Shown in pieces: positions 7,581 through 8,293 of a DNA stretch of 8,293 nucleotides. Position 1 is the first letter of the stretch. The number at the start of each line of letters is the position of its first letter. Origin of the DNA: an uncultured Caulobacteraceae bacterium (lineage in GTDB: Bacteria > Pseudomonadota > Alphaproteobacteria > Caulobacterales > Caulobacteraceae); contig CAISGS010000306.1 in assembly GCA_903884915.1 (NCBI GenBank), positions 1-8,293 on the forward strand, read 5' to 3'. The position numbers and the translations under genes are program-made. Under the pieces are notes generated by a model. That model saw nothing but the letters and a program-made list of their open reading frames with translations, made no database searches and was not told the origin of the DNA.

Positions 7581-7961
7581 ATGACCCGGCTTGTCTCGCA
7601 CGATCCCACCTTCAATCCGGCCAGACCCCCATCTGGTACGGTGCTCTGCGCCCTCAGTGATGTGGCCGAGCCGGGGGCCAAGGGCTTCATCTTTCGCCAA
7701 GATGAGGCGCTGTTCTCGGGCTTCATCCTGCGGCGGGGCGGGCAGACCCTCGGCTATGTCGATAGCTGTCCCCATGCCGGGTGGCCGCTGTCGGGCGGGC
7801 CGGACCGTTATCTGACCCGCGATGGAAACCATGTCCTGTGCGCGGGGCATGGGGCCCTGTTCACACCAGAGACCGGGCTTTGCACCTCTGGCCCTTGCGC
7901 CGGGCGTTCCTTGAGCCCTTGGCCGGTGGAGGCCCGGGACGGCATGGTCGTGGTCAAATAG
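7581..7961 (+). CDS. Small stand-alone Rieske [2Fe-2S] protein
   Basis: This 126-residue protein carries both cluster-binding boxes of the Rieske fold: SCPHAGWPL (Cys63, His65) and LCAGHGALF (Cys87, His90). The pair CTSGPCAG (Cys101, Cys106) and the following GRSLSPWPVE resemble the GPC-G-L tail seen in many Rieske ferredoxins. The 21 residues between the boxes are somewhat more than the 15-17 common in the family. There is no membrane segment, Tat signal or oxygenase domain. It could therefore be a soluble electron carrier or a small redox partner; the partner is unknown. Translation probably starts at the ATG 10 bp after the YciI-like stop, with only a weak ribosome binding site, so coupling is likely. 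About 20 residues precede the first recognisable strand, so a later start cannot be excluded. Confidence 0.88.
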   Translation: MTRLVSHDPTFNPARPPSGTVLCALSDVAEPGAKGFIFRQDEALFSGFILRRGGQTLGYVDSCPHAGWPLSGGPDRYLTRDGNHVLCAGHGALFTPETGLCTSGPCAGRSLSPWPVEARDGMVVVK

Positions 7962-7964
7962 GCT

Positions 7965-8293
7965 TCAGACCAAGAACGGCTCGGCCGAGAAGTTGGCCAC
8001 CTCAGTGATCAGGGCGGCAGCCGCAGCCTTGACCAGCTCCCCGCCCTTTTCTGGTGTCGCCAGCGCCGGGTCAGAGCCCATCCGGCCATCAGGGTGACGG
8101 GCACGAAAATCCAACCCCTCGCGGATTGGACCCGACGGGGCGATGGTCGGGCTATAGTCCGCCGTCTTGATGGCGTGGGGATAGGCCCATTGGGTCACGG
8201 CAATTTCTGATGGGGTGGCGTGGCTGCCATGACCGATGGGAAACTGGGTCTGGGCCAGCCGGTTGATGCCGCTCAAGTCCCACCAGTTGCGCA
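7965..8293 (-). CDS. Creatininase-family amidohydrolase, partial (C-terminal 108 residues)
   Basis: The gene enters from the right edge and ends with TGA at 7967-7965; its start and N-terminal metal-binding half are outside the window. The visible part begins RNWWDLSGINRL and continues into GHGSHATPSEIAVT. The HATPSE pattern keeps the H-A-x-x-x-E spacing of the creatininase HAG-x-x-E motif, where the Glu is a metal ligand in studied enzymes. Further on, GRMGSDPALATPEKG resembles the G-x-x-G-DP-x-A-T-x-EKG segment near the C-terminus of the family. The family hydrolyses cyclic or linear amides (creatinine and, in relatives, other amides), so the substrate cannot be named from this fragment. 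It converges with the Rieske gene, 3 bp stop to stop. Confidence 0.82.
   Translation of the reverse strand, partial: RNWWDLSGINRLAQTQFPIGHGSHATPSEIAVTQWAYPHAIKTADYSPTIAPSGPIREGLDFRARHPDGRMGSDPALATPEKGGELVKAAAAALITEVANFSAEPFLV

Noticed and set aside
7082..7726. 214-codon minus-strand open frame across the gpsA end, the YciI-like gene and the Rieske gene start
   Set aside because: It spans three real plus-strand genes and has no recognisable domain.
7980..7989. Palindrome CTCGGCCGAG near the convergent gene ends
   Set aside because: It has no loop or U-tract, lies inside the creatininase-family coding region, and such short GC palindromes are common here, so it is not called a terminator.

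Overview
The window is GC-rich, gene-dense chromosomal DNA from an alphaproteobacterium. The main evidence is gene order. A minus-strand block hemC-hemD-mitofilin-like-hemY sits head to head with a plus-strand block tsaD-gpsA, an arrangement typical of Alphaproteobacteria. Caulobacterales or a relative is a reasonable guess, but the sequence alone does not fix the order or genus. There are no transposases, integrases, CRISPR arrays, tRNAs or rRNAs, and composition looks uniform throughout. This reads as core chromosome, not an accessory island.

Layout. Positions 1-833 (minus) hold the first 277 codons of a glutathione S-transferase-fold protein that leaves the window on the left. A 92-bp gap (834-925) contains its ribosome binding site and a perfect 10-bp inverted repeat. 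Positions 926-5065 (minus, read right to left) form a four-gene set: hydroxymethylbilane synthase (hemC), uroporphyrinogen-III synthase (hemD), a membrane-anchored mitofilin/Mic60-like protein, and a HemY N-terminal/TPR membrane protein. The genes are separated by 8 and 56 bp, and the last two overlap in ATGA. Positions 5096-7961 (plus) form a second tight set: tsaD (tRNA t6A synthesis), gpsA (glycerol-3-phosphate dehydrogenase), a small YciI-like protein and a small Rieske [2Fe-2S] protein. The right edge (7965-8293, minus) is the C-terminal part of a creatininase-family amidohydrolase, convergent with the Rieske gene and only 3 bp from it.

How the genes fit together. HemC and HemD perform consecutive steps from porphobilinogen to uroporphyrinogen III. 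The two downstream membrane proteins are not known tetrapyrrole enzymes despite the hemY name; mitofilin-like proteins are linked to membrane architecture, and their position downstream of hemCD is a recurring alphaproteobacterial pattern. TsaD and GpsA are housekeeping enzymes of tRNA modification and phospholipid synthesis. The YciI and Rieske proteins have no assigned role.

I found no convincing new multi-gene system. The points most worth a second look are the palindrome before the GST-like gene, the very short divergent hemC/tsaD gap with an uncertain hemC start, the mitofilin-like gene in the hem cluster, and the small YciI-Rieske pair.
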